Shown here: in pieces, positions 38,682 through 48,121 of the stretch
Layout of the letters: every line of letters starts with the position of its first letter
How positions within the stretch are numbered: the stretch's first letter is position 1
Source of the DNA: Parachlamydia acanthamoebae
GTDB lineage: Bacteria; Chlamydiota; Chlamydiia; Chlamydiales; Parachlamydiaceae
Direction: 5' to 3'
NCBI RefSeq assembly: GCF_000875975.1
Contig: NZ_BAWW01000033.1
Coordinates: forward strand, 62,001-126,000
DNA: 64,000 bases
Program-made: the position numbers and the translations under genes
The notes under the pieces: generated by a model
Seen by the model: only the letters and a program-made list of their open reading frames with translations
Database searches by the model: none
What the model was told of the DNA's origin: nothing

Positions 38682-40487
38682 TTAAATGTCCTTTTTGAAG
38701 GTTTTAATGATCGCCATCTTTTTTTCATATTCTTGCTGAAGGCGTTGGATTTTTTCTGGATTGATTGAAGGTTGTTGCAAAATAAAGACTGTAAATTTCG
38801 TGAGATGTTCTAAAAATAACTCAGGATAATGGTTGGGTGAAATTTGGTGCCAAAGCTGAATTAGGAGAGTCGCACTTGCAGACACCTCACCAGCCTTATA
38901 CAAACGTTGTGATGCTATGAGGTTAATTTCTTCCACGGTTCTTCCCCTATCAAAAGATTCAAAAGTGTTTTCTAAAGTCTTTTGAATGATTTCTGAATGA
39001 CCTGTGAGTTGATAGTCATTTTGATATTGCTGGGCAAGATCGTTTCTAAGTGAGGCATTCCAAGATTGATTTAATCCATTTGAAATCGAGGAAAATGTTT
39101 CTTGGATTTTGGAAAAAGGAAATACGTTGGGAAGCCACGGGGAAAGAAACAAGATAATCCCCACCAAGAGGGTGATAAAGTAAGCTAAAAGTGTTTTTTT
39201 GACTTTTTGATGATGTTGAGTCACAACAGAGGGAGATTGAATTGTTTTGTTAATAAAATCGATTCTTTGTCGAATGCTATAGTGATGCCAGCTTGGGTGG
39301 TCATGTGTATGCCCTGTCGCGACGCCTAATTCATCTAAAGCTTTTATCATGTGTTCTGGGGGAACATCTAGGATATAGACATGTAAATCGGCCTGTCTTT
39401 CAAATAGGCGTGAAAAAAAACCAAAAACGTAGCGGAAATACAGCATAAGGAAAGCACCGTAACAGAGGAAAAAGAGCAGAGGGACAATGAGCTGCCAATC
39501 AAAGGTGGGATTTAGCAGGATTTCTAAGTTCAGGGTATTTTCAAGGGTTTGGGCAAATATTAGAGAAAAAATTCCAGCGAGGGTAATAAAACCAAATAAA
39601 ATGAATGGGTAGAGTAGAAGATGGCGACGGTAGCTGTGTCCTATTTCATGAACAAGAATAGCTTCAACAGCTTCAGGAGAAAGGCTATTCAGGAGTTTTT
39701 TGGTGAATAAAATGTATCTAAATGGGGCGACTACGCCAATGATCGCTGCCGTCATGGATTGGTTCATAACTGTCCAAGTTTTCAGCTTGGGATGTTTAAA
39801 ACCGGCTCGTTCACAAATCGCTTGAAGTCTTTCTTTAAGGGGTGAAGGTTCTAAAGGTTGACATTGCCAAATCCATTGAATGAGAGGAGGCAAAAATAAT
39901 AATAAAAGCAGCATAAAGACCAGGCTAAATCCTAGGAGAATAAGCGTGTCGGACAGCGTTGACATTTCCTGCATTTTGTTAAAATCAAACAAAGAGCTGT
40001 TTTGGAAGATGTCTGTCAAAAAAGTAAGCAAAAGAAAAGGAATCGCAAAAGGGAAGATAAAGCGTACTTGGGCTGACGCGTAGGAAGACGCATTTTCATG
40101 GGGAAGATGGAGTCGCTTTTGTTTAAATCCTGTGTAATGAAAAACCCACAGCCCAAAAAAGAATAAAGCCACAGAAAAGAAAGTTTGAAGCGTTGTGGGG
40201 AACAGCTGAAAAGAAGAAAAGAAAATCTGATCTCCACCTAAAAGGTAATGATACAGAATGAGAAAGCCCAATAGTTCTAAGTTGACAAGATTCAGGATGA
40301 GGGCTCGGTTTTTTCTTAAAGTCTCTCTAAACAGGATGTTTTGGCAGAAAATGAGACCAATGAGCAGTGCATATAAGCTTATTGAAATAAAGAAAGCCAT
40401 CCAAGGATGTGCATTGGAGACCCCTTCGTGAGGAGAAAGACTAATGGCTAATAGGGCTAGAATAAGATAGAAAATACTTGAAAACAC
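38682..40487 (-). CDS. M48-family membrane metallopeptidase (Ste24-like)
   Basis: The protein has 601 residues. About seven membrane helices occupy the N-terminal 350 residues, and the zinc motif HEIGH lies in ILVHEIGHSYRRH (about 280). The third zinc ligand is the Glu in RLFERQADLHVY (about 363). This matches Ste24/CaaX-prenyl-protease-type M48 enzymes, which cleave membrane or secreted proteins. The last 170 residues are a soluble helical tail that looks TPR-like (LYKAGEVSASATLLIQLWHQ), an addition to the usual Ste24 core. It is paired with the M20 gene directly downstream. Confidence 0.9.
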   Translation of the reverse strand: MFSSIFYLILALLAISLSPHEGVSNAHPWMAFFISISLYALLIGLIFCQNILFRETLRKNRALILNLVNLELLGFLILYHYLLGGDQIFFSSFQLFPTTLQTFFSVALFFFGLWVFHYTGFKQKRLHLPHENASSYASAQVRFIFPFAIPFLLLTFLTDIFQNSSLFDFNKMQEMSTLSDTLILLGFSLVFMLLLLLFLPPLIQWIWQCQPLEPSPLKERLQAICERAGFKHPKLKTWTVMNQSMTAAIIGVVAPFRYILFTKKLLNSLSPEAVEAILVHEIGHSYRRHLLLYPFILFGFITLAGIFSLIFAQTLENTLNLEILLNPTFDWQLIVPLLFFLCYGAFLMLYFRYVFGFFSRLFERQADLHVYILDVPPEHMIKALDELGVATGHTHDHPSWHHYSIRQRIDFINKTIQSPSVVTQHHQKVKKTLLAYFITLLVGIILFLSPWLPNVFPFSKIQETFSSISNGLNQSWNASLRNDLAQQYQNDYQLTGHSEIIQKTLENTFESFDRGRTVEEINLIASQRLYKAGEVSASATLLIQLWHQISPNHYPELFLEHLTKFTVFILQQPSINPEKIQRLQQEYEKKMAIIKTFKKDI

Positions 40488-40540
40488 GCGCGTTCCTCGA
40501 TTTGCTAAAACATTAGCTTAAAGGAATAAAATGATTTAAA

Positions 40541-42946
40541 TCACGGCGCATTTTCTTCAAATTCTATTCTCTTCTTACGAATTTCCTCAAAATGTTCTAA
40601 AAATTCCCGTTCTTTTTGATTTTGTGGAGCTTCAGAGGAATCGAGTGAGGCAATCGCTTGCATTTCGAATGCGTGAGAAAGTTCTTTTCGAAGTATTTTT
40701 GTGAGGGATTTTTGTGAATCTAAAATTGCAAAACCATAAGGGGGAATTGTAAGGGAAACAGTGCGATGATTAACATGTTTTAGAGGGAGATGCTTTAAGG
40801 TCACTTTTTCGCTTTCTTCGTTATTATCGAATGGGGATGCAGCCTCTATATATGTCATGGAAGTAGGCAGAGGTTTGTTATCATCTGGAAACGTTAAATC
40901 AAGTGATAGTGCACTTTCATTTGTAGAAACAAGGGCTGCTGCCCATGCGTTTTCAGGTGTGAAAGCGAGCGCTGTCAGATGAATGGCATTGATATCCACA
41001 GTAGTGGGTCCAATATCATAAACAGTGCCTGCGCAGATGGTATTGAGCATGCGCATGGCCAAACCTGTTGGTCTATACCTAAAGTGTGTACCTACATTGC
41101 GCACAATGCCAGATAATTTGACATCATCTTGGGAGTCCCATGTATTGGAATTATGTTGAAAAAGATTAAAGACCATGATGGGATCAGCACCCAACTTGAT
41201 CAACTCGAGGATTCTTTTGGCAAAAGCCGTTCCTGCAATACTGCCTGCCACAAAACGGTTTTTTTGTTCACCAGAAGCCGTTCCTTCAAAGGTGTGTAAA
41301 TTTATTTCACTAACAGAGAACTTTTTCCCCAATGACTTTGTTCCGGCTGCAATTTGTTTAACGTATCCGCGATCTGCTTGGAAGAGAGATTTAATGGCCT
41401 CTTTGTCCGATGTCTGTGCATCTAGCGAATTGAAAAAATAAGGAGATATTGCTAATGCGTCTGCTGTGGCACTTTTTTCTAAATAAATCAAAGAAAGCGG
41501 TGGGTCAATGTACTGCCCATTGATGGTTTTAATGAAATGTGTGGGGGCATTTGCTCCAAGTAGAATGAATTGAAAGGCACGATTAGCAACAGCACCATGG
41601 GAGCTAGGAATAGGGATTCCTGTGGGGCGAAAAGTCCAGTTCCAGTTTTCTTTACCAAATTCTAAAATGACTTTTGGGAATAAGTGTTCTGGCGCATGCA
41701 AGGCGAGAAATTGACCAAGTTGTCGGTATTCTTCATCGCTAAAGGTTGTTGGAATAATGATCCAAGGATTAGCTCGCACGGTTTGACACAAATTTAAAAA
41801 CTCATTCAATGAGTAGCTGAACATTTCTTGTCCACTGCTACCCGCTGTGTGTAACGTCCAATGCTGCCGTTTTGTTGGATCAGCAAGACGGTTTTCTAAC
41901 GTGTCTCCTATGGAGGGGTGCTCACGAATAAAAGAAGGGCGTAGATCTTTCAAAAGTTGGATCATTTCCTGTCTAAATTCTGTTGACTCTTCTTGAATAG
42001 GTCCTAGAGATAAGTCATCCACCCAAATTTTTATGCCTGTATCCCCACTTCCCGTTATTTTAAGGGCTAGCGGCTTGGCAGGTCCATCATCATGCGCGGT
42101 GAAGTCAAAGCTATATTTTTTCCAAAAAGAGGTCGGATGGATGGTTTCCGCTAAAAAAACTTGGCTTTTTCTTTTAAATTCAATTGAGAGGGCTGGATTT
42201 TCCCCTTCGGCTTTGACCCAAATGGAGAAATTCCAGTTGCCGTTTACAGGAATTAATTTGCCGTTTTGCTGAGCCTCTTTATCAAAAATACTTGAAATTG
42301 TCAGAGGAATGTGGTGAACAGGCTCTAAAAGAAGTGCATGCGAGCCTCCACTACCTGGTCGATGATTTTCGTCAATTTTGACGAGCTTTTGAGCCGATTC
42401 TGAAATGCGCCAAAAAGAAAGGGAGTCTTGAGGAAAAGTTTTTGTTAAAGCAATGACATCATCTGGCTGGAAGGTGGGTAGGGTGATATCGGAAAAATAT
42501 TGAGGATATCCATCCTTTCCTTCATGTAAAGAATCGGAAATATTTCCTTTTAATCCTACATAGGGACCAGAACGCACTTCGAAAGTGGCCCCTTTCCAGT
42601 AACCATCAGGGTATCCCCATCCTTTATCATCGGAAAAACTCGTTTTGTCTGATTGGGAAGTCATTACGATTAAGCGATCGATTTTTCCTTCAAATCCAGG
42701 ATTCATCAGGATATTGCGAAAAATTTGGCCCGTTTCGTCCGTATTCGGAATCGCCAGGTTAATCCCTAAGCGTTCGACATTTTGTAAAAGAGGTTGAGAA
42801 TCCACTTTAAATGAGCTATTTTGAGAAGCTATCCCTTTTTCAGTAGCCTCTGCAGGGCCGCTTTGCTCAAAAAGTCCATTAAAATAGCCGATGATTGCAA
42901 CACATGCAATTAAGACGGGGAGTAGCCAATTTTTGTTCATGCTCAT
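40541..42946 (-). CDS. Membrane-anchored candidate glycoside hydrolase with a carbohydrate-binding-like domain
   Basis: The protein has 801 residues. One N-terminal helix (about 7-23) would anchor it in the inner membrane with the rest outside. Residues about 65-330 look like a jelly-roll domain (RNILMNPGFEG, YSFDFTAHDDGPAKPLALKI, IKIWVDDLSLGP). Residues about 335-650 resemble a clan GH-A TIM barrel of the alpha-arabinofuranosidase type. A likely acid/base Glu lies in ILEFGKENWNW (Glu429 or Glu433), and a likely nucleophile is Glu547 in FSVSEINLHTFEG. A beta-sandwich tail follows. The enzyme class is inferred from these patterns. GGAA precedes the ATG. The gene ends 53 bases before M48, which may be co-transcribed. 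Confidence 0.6.
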   Translation of the reverse strand: MSMNKNWLLPVLIACVAIIGYFNGLFEQSGPAEATEKGIASQNSSFKVDSQPLLQNVERLGINLAIPNTDETGQIFRNILMNPGFEGKIDRLIVMTSQSDKTSFSDDKGWGYPDGYWKGATFEVRSGPYVGLKGNISDSLHEGKDGYPQYFSDITLPTFQPDDVIALTKTFPQDSLSFWRISESAQKLVKIDENHRPGSGGSHALLLEPVHHIPLTISSIFDKEAQQNGKLIPVNGNWNFSIWVKAEGENPALSIEFKRKSQVFLAETIHPTSFWKKYSFDFTAHDDGPAKPLALKITGSGDTGIKIWVDDLSLGPIQEESTEFRQEMIQLLKDLRPSFIREHPSIGDTLENRLADPTKRQHWTLHTAGSSGQEMFSYSLNEFLNLCQTVRANPWIIIPTTFSDEEYRQLGQFLALHAPEHLFPKVILEFGKENWNWTFRPTGIPIPSSHGAVANRAFQFILLGANAPTHFIKTINGQYIDPPLSLIYLEKSATADALAISPYFFNSLDAQTSDKEAIKSLFQADRGYVKQIAAGTKSLGKKFSVSEINLHTFEGTASGEQKNRFVAGSIAGTAFAKRILELIKLGADPIMVFNLFQHNSNTWDSQDDVKLSGIVRNVGTHFRYRPTGLAMRMLNTICAGTVYDIGPTTVDINAIHLTALAFTPENAWAAALVSTNESALSLDLTFPDDNKPLPTSMTYIEAASPFDNNEESEKVTLKHLPLKHVNHRTVSLTIPPYGFAILDSQKSLTKILRKELSHAFEMQAIASLDSSEAPQNQKEREFLEHFEEIRKKRIEFEENAP

Positions 42947-43016
42947 ACATTTCCAATTTTCGCAATAAATCTACTGGAGATTAAAGCAAAAAAAAATGTT
43001 AAATTCGAGCTGAAAA

Positions 43017-43994
43017 TCAAGGGACTGGAATTTTTTCAAGAATACGATCAATGATTTCATCTGGGGAGACGTTTTCAGCTTCTGCTTCATAGGTTCTTCT
43101 TAATCGATGCCGTAAGATATCGTGGGTAACTTGTTTGACATCATAGGGCGTCACGTAAGATCGACCAGCTAGGAAAGCTTGAGCTTTGCCAGAAAGCGTT
43201 AAAGCAATACTTGCGCGGGGGGAAGCCCCATAGAGAAGAAGTTGATCAATGGGGATTCCATAGGCTTTGGGATTCCGCGTTGCGAAAACGATGTTTAAGA
43301 TGTAGTTGATGATTTTTTCATCTACGTAGATTTGGTTGACTAGTTGTCGAGTGGCCAAAATTTCATCTCCAGAGAGAGACGGTCCGGGTTCAACATGCTT
43401 GCCAAGGGTGGCCATCCGCTCAATGATAGTTTTTTCCTCGTCTATGGAGGGATATCCAATTTTAACCTTCATCATAAAGCGGTCTGTTTGGGCCTCTGGT
43501 AAGACATAGGTGCCTTCTTGTTCAATCGGATTTTGTGTGGCTAAGACCAAAAAGGGTGAGCCTGTCACAAAGGTTTTTCCTGAAATGGTGGCTTGTCTTT
43601 CTTGCATGACTTCAAGAAGGGCGGATTGAACTTTGGCTGGAGCTCGGTTAATTTCATCTGCAATCAGAATATTGGTAAAAATAGGGCCTTGATTGACATG
43701 AAAAGAGCTATCTTTAGGATTGTAAATGGATGTTCCAATTAAGTCGGCGGGGAGAAGGTCTGGAGTGAACTGAACCCGTTTGCAATCACACTGGATAGTC
43801 TTTGCAAGGGTTGTGACAGCTAAGGTTTTGGCTAATCCGGGGAGACCTTCTAGTAAAATATGTCCATCAGCGAGTAGTGCGACCAGGAGTCGATCAACCA
43901 TTTCTCTTTGACCGACAATCACTTTGCCGATTTCTTCCTTTGCACGTTGAAATTTATGTAAAGAGAGTTGAATAGCAGAATCCAGATCGCTCAT
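43017..43994 (-). CDS. MoxR-family AAA+ ATPase
   Basis: The protein has 325 residues. Walker A is LEGLPGLAKT (about 43-52), Walker B is ILIADEINRAP (about 105-115), and a sensor-1 stretch FLVLATQNPIEQEGTY and the lid domain (RHRLRRTYEAEAE) follow. MoxR ATPases act as chaperones for VWA-domain proteins and metal-cofactor enzymes. Start ATG 43994 has AAGGAA 7 bases upstream; an upstream ATG at 44030 lacks one. Usually a DUF58/VWA gene follows directly; here the next gene downstream is the glycosidase-like gene, so its partner is not visible. Confidence 0.93.
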   Translation of the reverse strand: MSDLDSAIQLSLHKFQRAKEEIGKVIVGQREMVDRLLVALLADGHILLEGLPGLAKTLAVTTLAKTIQCDCKRVQFTPDLLPADLIGTSIYNPKDSSFHVNQGPIFTNILIADEINRAPAKVQSALLEVMQERQATISGKTFVTGSPFLVLATQNPIEQEGTYVLPEAQTDRFMMKVKIGYPSIDEEKTIIERMATLGKHVEPGPSLSGDEILATRQLVNQIYVDEKIINYILNIVFATRNPKAYGIPIDQLLLYGASPRASIALTLSGKAQAFLAGRSYVTPYDVKQVTHDILRHRLRRTYEAEAENVSPDEIIDRILEKIPVP

Positions 43995-44088
43995 GAGCCA
44001 ATTCCTTGCTTCTAGGTTGTTAAACAACATAAAAGCAAGGAAAAGACTTTAAAGCCACTGGATTTTTAAGGCCGACATTCAATATCAA

Positions 44089-44325
44089 TTATGATTTCCA
44101 ATTAGAAAAAAATGGAATCAAAAGACTGGATGGAGCTGGTGGTGATGGAGGAGCGGGTGGAACCTTCGTTTCATTCACTTTTTCCACGGCTGTTTGCACT
44201 AAGTGTTTGAAAAAATCGAATGTGTTAGATGCCCACTCAACAAGTGTTTTAAATGCATCTGGAAAGTAAAGCCAAATGAGATAAAACAGAATTCCAAAAA
44301 AAATAAAATTGAAGATGAATCTCAT
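44089..44325 (-). CDS. Small single-helix membrane protein with a proline-rich tail
   Basis: The product has 78 residues. An N-terminal membrane helix (about 3-20) is followed by an amphipathic segment and a PPAPPSPPAP linker (about 56-65). A GAGGTG ribosome site 5 bases upstream supports it as a real gene. It lies just upstream of the moxR gene. Function unknown. The 87 bases behind it toward fbaB are AT-rich without a clear hairpin. Confidence 0.6.
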   Translation of the reverse strand: MRFIFNFIFFGILFYLIWLYFPDAFKTLVEWASNTFDFFKHLVQTAVEKVNETKVPPAPPSPPAPSSLLIPFFSNWKS

Positions 44326-44412
44326 GTCAGCACCTCATTTTTTAATCTTGTTGATACTTTTATTATATCAAAAAGATTTTTTTTAAAATAAAACTTAATT
44401 CTTTAGCTTTGT

Positions 44413-45510
44413 TTAAGCTAGTGTCACTTCTTTGGCCAGATAAACGTCTTGAATGAGGTTAAGTAGCTTGACTCCTTCATTCATAGACTTTTGGAAAGAT
44501 TTTCTGCCACTAATTAATCCAATTCCGCCTGCTCTTTTATTGATGATCGCGGTTTTCAATGCATCTTTTAGATCATTCTTGCCTGAAGCCCCGCCTGAGT
44601 TAATGAGCCCGGCACGTCCCGCAAAACCATTCAAAACTTGATAACGGCAAAGGTCGATTGGGTGATCGCTGCAAAGTTTATCATACATCTGTTCTGAATA
44701 TTTTCCATAACCTTTTGTAACGCGGTTAAGGGCTGGATAGCCGCCGTTTACAACAGGAAGTTTTTGCTTCACAATATCCGCTTCGATTGTTGCACCTAAA
44801 TAGTTGGCTTGACCAGTTAAATCTGCACTTTCGTGGTAATCTACACTGTCAATTTTAAAGGCCGGATTGCGCAAATAACACCATAAAATCGTGGCCATGC
44901 CAAGTTCATGGGCCATATGAAAAGCTTCGCTAACTTCTTGAATTTGGCGATGGCTTTCAGGGGATCCGAAGTAGATCGTGGCTCCAACAGCAGCCGCTCC
45001 CATTTCATAGGCTTGCTGGACATTTGCAAATAAAATTTGATCGAACGAATTGGGGTATGAAAGGAGTTCATTGTGGTTAATCTTGAGAATAAAAGGGATC
45101 TTATGTGCATATTTTCGCGCGACACTCCCTAAAGTTCCTAAGGTAGAAGCAACGGCATTGCAGCCCCCTTCAATCGCGAGCTTGACGATGTTTTCTGGAT
45201 CGAAATAGAGGGGGTTAGGGGCAAAAGAAGCTCCAGCAGAGTGTTCAACCCCTTGATCGACTGGCAAAATCGAAAGATAACCCGTTCTAGCTAAGCGCCC
45301 ATGATTGAAGATCGATTGTAAATTTCGCATAACGGGAATCGAGCGATTACTGACACCGAAAATGCGATCAACCCAGTCGGGACCGGGTGCTTGGATCTCA
45401 TTTTGAGTAACAGCTTTACATGTGTAATCAAGTAAAAAATGGGCTTCTTCACCAAGAAGTTCTTCTGCAGTATGTAAAAAAGATCTTTTTTGAGTCGCTG
45501 TTTCTGACAT
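44413..45510 (-). CDS. fbaB: Class I fructose-bisphosphate aldolase, DhnA/FbaB type
   Basis: The protein has 365 residues of the archaeal-type class I aldolase family, which chlamydiae use instead of the class II enzyme. It splits fructose 1,6-bisphosphate into dihydroxyacetone phosphate and glyceraldehyde 3-phosphate. Visible signatures are [19 protein letters not shown], the Schiff-base Lys region [11 protein letters not shown] (about 244) and phosphate-binding [11 protein letters not shown] and [17 protein letters not shown] stands ahead of the ATG. It appears as a single gene; the DUF1761 gene upstream ends 33 bases before it and may share its transcript. Confidence 0.95.
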   Translation of the reverse strand: MSETATQKRSFLHTAEELLGEEAHFLLDYTCKAVTQNEIQAPGPDWVDRIFGVSNRSIPVMRNLQSIFNHGRLARTGYLSILPVDQGVEHSAGASFAPNPLYFDPENIVKLAIEGGCNAVASTLGTLGSVARKYAHKIPFILKINHNELLSYPNSFDQILFANVQQAYEMGAAAVGATIYFGSPESHRQIQEVSEAFHMAHELGMATILWCYLRNPAFKIDSVDYHESADLTGQANYLGATIEADIVKQKLPVVNGGYPALNRVTKGYGKYSEQMYDKLCSDHPIDLCRYQVLNGFAGRAGLINSGGASGKNDLKDALKTAIINKRAGGIGLISGRKSFQKSMNEGVKLLNLIQDVYLAKEVTLA

Positions 45511-45543
45511 AGTCTCTCCCTAAATATGGGTTTTGCAAATTAA

Positions 45544-45951
45544 TTATCTCCAAAACGATAGAATGCTTCCGCTGATCATAAGAAAAAGTAAAACCAGTGA
45601 GACGTGGATAAGATATATCTTTAGGGATTTTTTTTCCCAGATCACGTTAGAAAAAAGGGTAGGTACAATAAAGCCCAGCCAAATCCACAATCCTAAGCAT
45701 GCTCCCTGCGCAAGCGTATAGGAATTGGTTAAAATAATAAACTGTGACAAAGCATAAGACATTAAGAGGGCCATAAAAAAAGCTGCCAAAGAGCCTAGCC
45801 ATGGCGAACGTAATTGTTCGCGCGTAAGTTGCATTTCTTTCAACCAGGTAGGCCCAAATAGCCAAGGGGAATACCAAAGCGTTCCCAGAGCTAAGTATAT
45901 GCAAGAGGTGACAAAAATCGGTACAAAGTGAACCGGAGAAAGGGGAATCAT
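45544..45951 (-). CDS. DUF1761-family membrane protein
   Basis: The protein has 135 residues and four membrane helices. The first helix and following loop (FVTSCIYLALGTLWYSPWLFG) match the DUF1761 pattern. I chose ATG 45951 because AAAGGAG lies 7 bases upstream; an in-frame extension to 46053 has no ribosome site and adds residues unlike the family. Function unknown. The divergent mnmE gene begins 175 bases away. Confidence 0.75.
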   Translation of the reverse strand: MIPLSPVHFVPIFVTSCIYLALGTLWYSPWLFGPTWLKEMQLTREQLRSPWLGSLAAFFMALLMSYALSQFIILTNSYTLAQGACLGLWIWLGFIVPTLFSNVIWEKKSLKIYLIHVSLVLLFLMISGSILSFWR

Positions 45952-46125
45952 GTAAAGCTCCTTTAATTCAAAGTAAAAGTAGGCATGACTATAAGAGGTT
46001 GGGAATAAAACGGCAATCCTTCCTGCAATGATTTTGGCATTGAATCTTATCAATTAAATCCGTTATGATTGTTTGAAAAATTATCAGATCATTTTGATTT
46101 TAAAAGTCTTACGGTTAAAATAAAT

Positions 46126-47499
46126 ATGGATTTTATCCACGAACCCTACCAAGCTGGCGATACGATTGCCGCCATTGCAACCCCTCCAGGAGAGGGCGGG
46201 GTTGCTATTATCCGCATTTCGGGGAATGCCGCCATAGAAGTGGCAAGTCGTTGTTTTTCTCGCCCTGTCGAAGGGCTACCTACGCATACCGTGCAATATG
46301 GCAAGATCAAAAACCGAGAAGGAGAATGTGTCGACCATGTGCTTCTGCTACCTATGCATGCACCCCGTTCTTATACAGGTGAACATACCGTTGAAATTCA
46401 CTGCCATGGGGGAAGCTTAATTGCTCGTCGCGTTTTACAAACCGTTTTAGAGGCTGGAGCTCGAGCAGCGCGTCCAGGGGAATTCACCTTTAAAGCTTTT
46501 ATGAATGGGAAGCTTGACTTAGCACAGGCTGAAGCTGTGCAGGAATTAATTGGAGCAAAGAACGAAAAGGCTTTGCATGCAGCTGGCAGTCAATTACAAG
46601 GTGCTTTGACACGTAAAATATCCACATTTCAGCATGGTTTAAATGACATTGCGGCTATTTTAGAAGCTTGGGTAGACTTTCCAGAAGAAGGCTTGGAATT
46701 TGCTACTATGGAAGAAATCCAAGTGACTTTAAGGGAAGCAATTGAAGCCATGCAAAAGCTAGCAGCGACGTTTCATAATGGAAAAATTCTCCGAGATGGG
46801 GTTTCGTTGTGTTTAATTGGTTGTCCAAATGTTGGCAAATCTTCCTTGATGAATGCGTTACTTGGAAAAGATCGCGCCATTGTATCGGCTATTGCGGGAA
46901 CAACGCGGGACATCTTAGAAGACCATTTGAAGTTGAATGGACTGAATTTTCGCTTGCTCGATACAGCGGGGATTCGTGATTCAGACGAAATTGTGGAAGC
47001 GGAAGGGATTCGACGTTCGCGACAAGCCATACAAGAAGCTGATTTAATTCTCTTTGTGCTAGACTCGAGCAGAGGCTTGCAAGCAGATGATCATTTGTTG
47101 ATGCAGCAAATTCCCCACGAAAAAACTATTGGTGTGTGGAATAAAATTGATATCCAGAAACCGGAAATGACTCCCTTGCCTTTTTCTACTGTGTGTGTGT
47201 CTGCACAAGAACGGCAAGGATTGGATACTTTACATGAAACCATCGACCAGGTGATTTGGAAGAATGGGATGCCCGACCAGCAAGAGGTTGTGATAACAAG
47301 CATGCGACACTTGCAAGCGTTAACGCAAGCCATTCTATTTGCCCAAAATGTGCACGATGGATTAACGGATAATTTGTCGCCCGAATTTTTATGTGTGGAT
47401 ATGAGACAATGCTTGCGAGAGTTGGGGAAAATTATTGGCACCAATGTAACAGAAGACATACTTTCTTCGATTTTCTCCAAATTCTGTATAGGGAAATAA
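46126..47499 (+). CDS. mnmE: tRNA modification GTPase MnmE
   Basis: MnmE works with MnmG to build the 5-carboxymethylaminomethyl group at the wobble uridine of some tRNAs. The protein has 457 residues from ATG 46126 (DTIAAIATPPGEGGVAIIRI); an upstream TTG would add a non-family 19 residues. The GTPase has G1 GCPNVGKSS, G2/G3 AGTTRD and DTAGIRD, and G4 WNKID. The C-terminus is FCIGK with the conserved CxGK motif. The next gene, nth, follows with 1 base between; mnmE-nth is also adjacent in C. trachomatis as I recall. Confidence 0.97.
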   Translation: MDFIHEPYQAGDTIAAIATPPGEGGVAIIRISGNAAIEVASRCFSRPVEGLPTHTVQYGKIKNREGECVDHVLLLPMHAPRSYTGEHTVEIHCHGGSLIARRVLQTVLEAGARAARPGEFTFKAFMNGKLDLAQAEAVQELIGAKNEKALHAAGSQLQGALTRKISTFQHGLNDIAAILEAWVDFPEEGLEFATMEEIQVTLREAIEAMQKLAATFHNGKILRDGVSLCLIGCPNVGKSSLMNALLGKDRAIVSAIAGTTRDILEDHLKLNGLNFRLLDTAGIRDSDEIVEAEGIRRSRQAIQEADLILFVLDSSRGLQADDHLLMQQIPHEKTIGVWNKIDIQKPEMTPLPFSTVCVSAQERQGLDTLHETIDQVIWKNGMPDQQEVVITSMRHLQALTQAILFAQNVHDGLTDNLSPEFLCVDMRQCLRELGKIIGTNVTEDILSSIFSKFCIGK

Positions 47500-47500
47500 A

Positions 47501-48121
47501 GTGGATAAAAAAGCGCGCGCTAGACGAATCGGAAAAATTTTAAATGCTTATTTTCCTGCTCCAGCAGTTCCGCTCATCCACCAAGATCCGTACACGCTGT
47601 TAATTGCTGTGTTGCTTTCGGCTCAATGCACAGATGCACGCGTGAACATTGTGACACCTTCTTTATTTGCGTTAGCGCACACCCCTGAGCAAATGGTGAA
47701 ATTGCCAGTTGCGAAGATTCAAGAGATCATCCGTCCTTGTGGCTTATCTCCTACAAAGGCTAAAGCTATTTGGGGACTATCTCAAATTCTAATTGAAAAG
47801 CATAACGGAAGTGTTCCGGCAAGCTTTGAGGGCTTGGAAGAGCTACCGGGGGTAGGGCATAAAACGGCATCGGTTGTGATGGCACAAGCTTTTGGAATTC
47901 CCGCCTTTCCTGTTGATACACATATTTTACGTTGTGCGAAGCGATGGGGATTAAGTAAAGGAAAAACTCCAGAACGTGTGGAGAAAGACCTTAAAGAGCT
48001 GTTTCCCAGAAAGGATTGGATTAAGGTCCATCTGCAGATCATTTATTTTGCACGAAAGTTTTGCCAGGCCCGGCAGCATATAGAAGAATGTCCTATTTGT
48101 TCTGTATTAGGCGATCTATAG
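47501..48121 (+). CDS. nth: Endonuclease III (DNA glycosylase/AP lyase), altered iron-sulfur loop
   Basis: Nth removes oxidised pyrimidines in base-excision repair. The protein has 206 residues from a GTG start with AGGGA upstream. The helix-hairpin-helix LPGVGHKTASVV contains the catalytic Lys, and FPVDTHILR holds the catalytic Asp. The C-terminal iron-sulfur loop is unusual: the cysteines read C-x8-C-x2-C and the protein stops at GDL six residues later, so the fourth Cys of the standard C-x6-C-x2-C-x5-C pattern is missing. The gene may have been shortened where the decayed gene on the other strand meets it. Catalytic residues are intact. Confidence 0.94.
   Translation: MDKKARARRIGKILNAYFPAPAVPLIHQDPYTLLIAVLLSAQCTDARVNIVTPSLFALAHTPEQMVKLPVAKIQEIIRPCGLSPTKAKAIWGLSQILIEKHNGSVPASFEGLEELPGVGHKTASVVMAQAFGIPAFPVDTHILRCAKRWGLSKGKTPERVEKDLKELFPRKDWIKVHLQIIYFARKFCQARQHIEECPICSVLGDL

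Noticed and set aside
46069-46125. N-terminal extension of MnmE from a TTG
   Set aside because: The added 19 residues are not family-like and the ATG at 46126 begins at the usual MnmE start.
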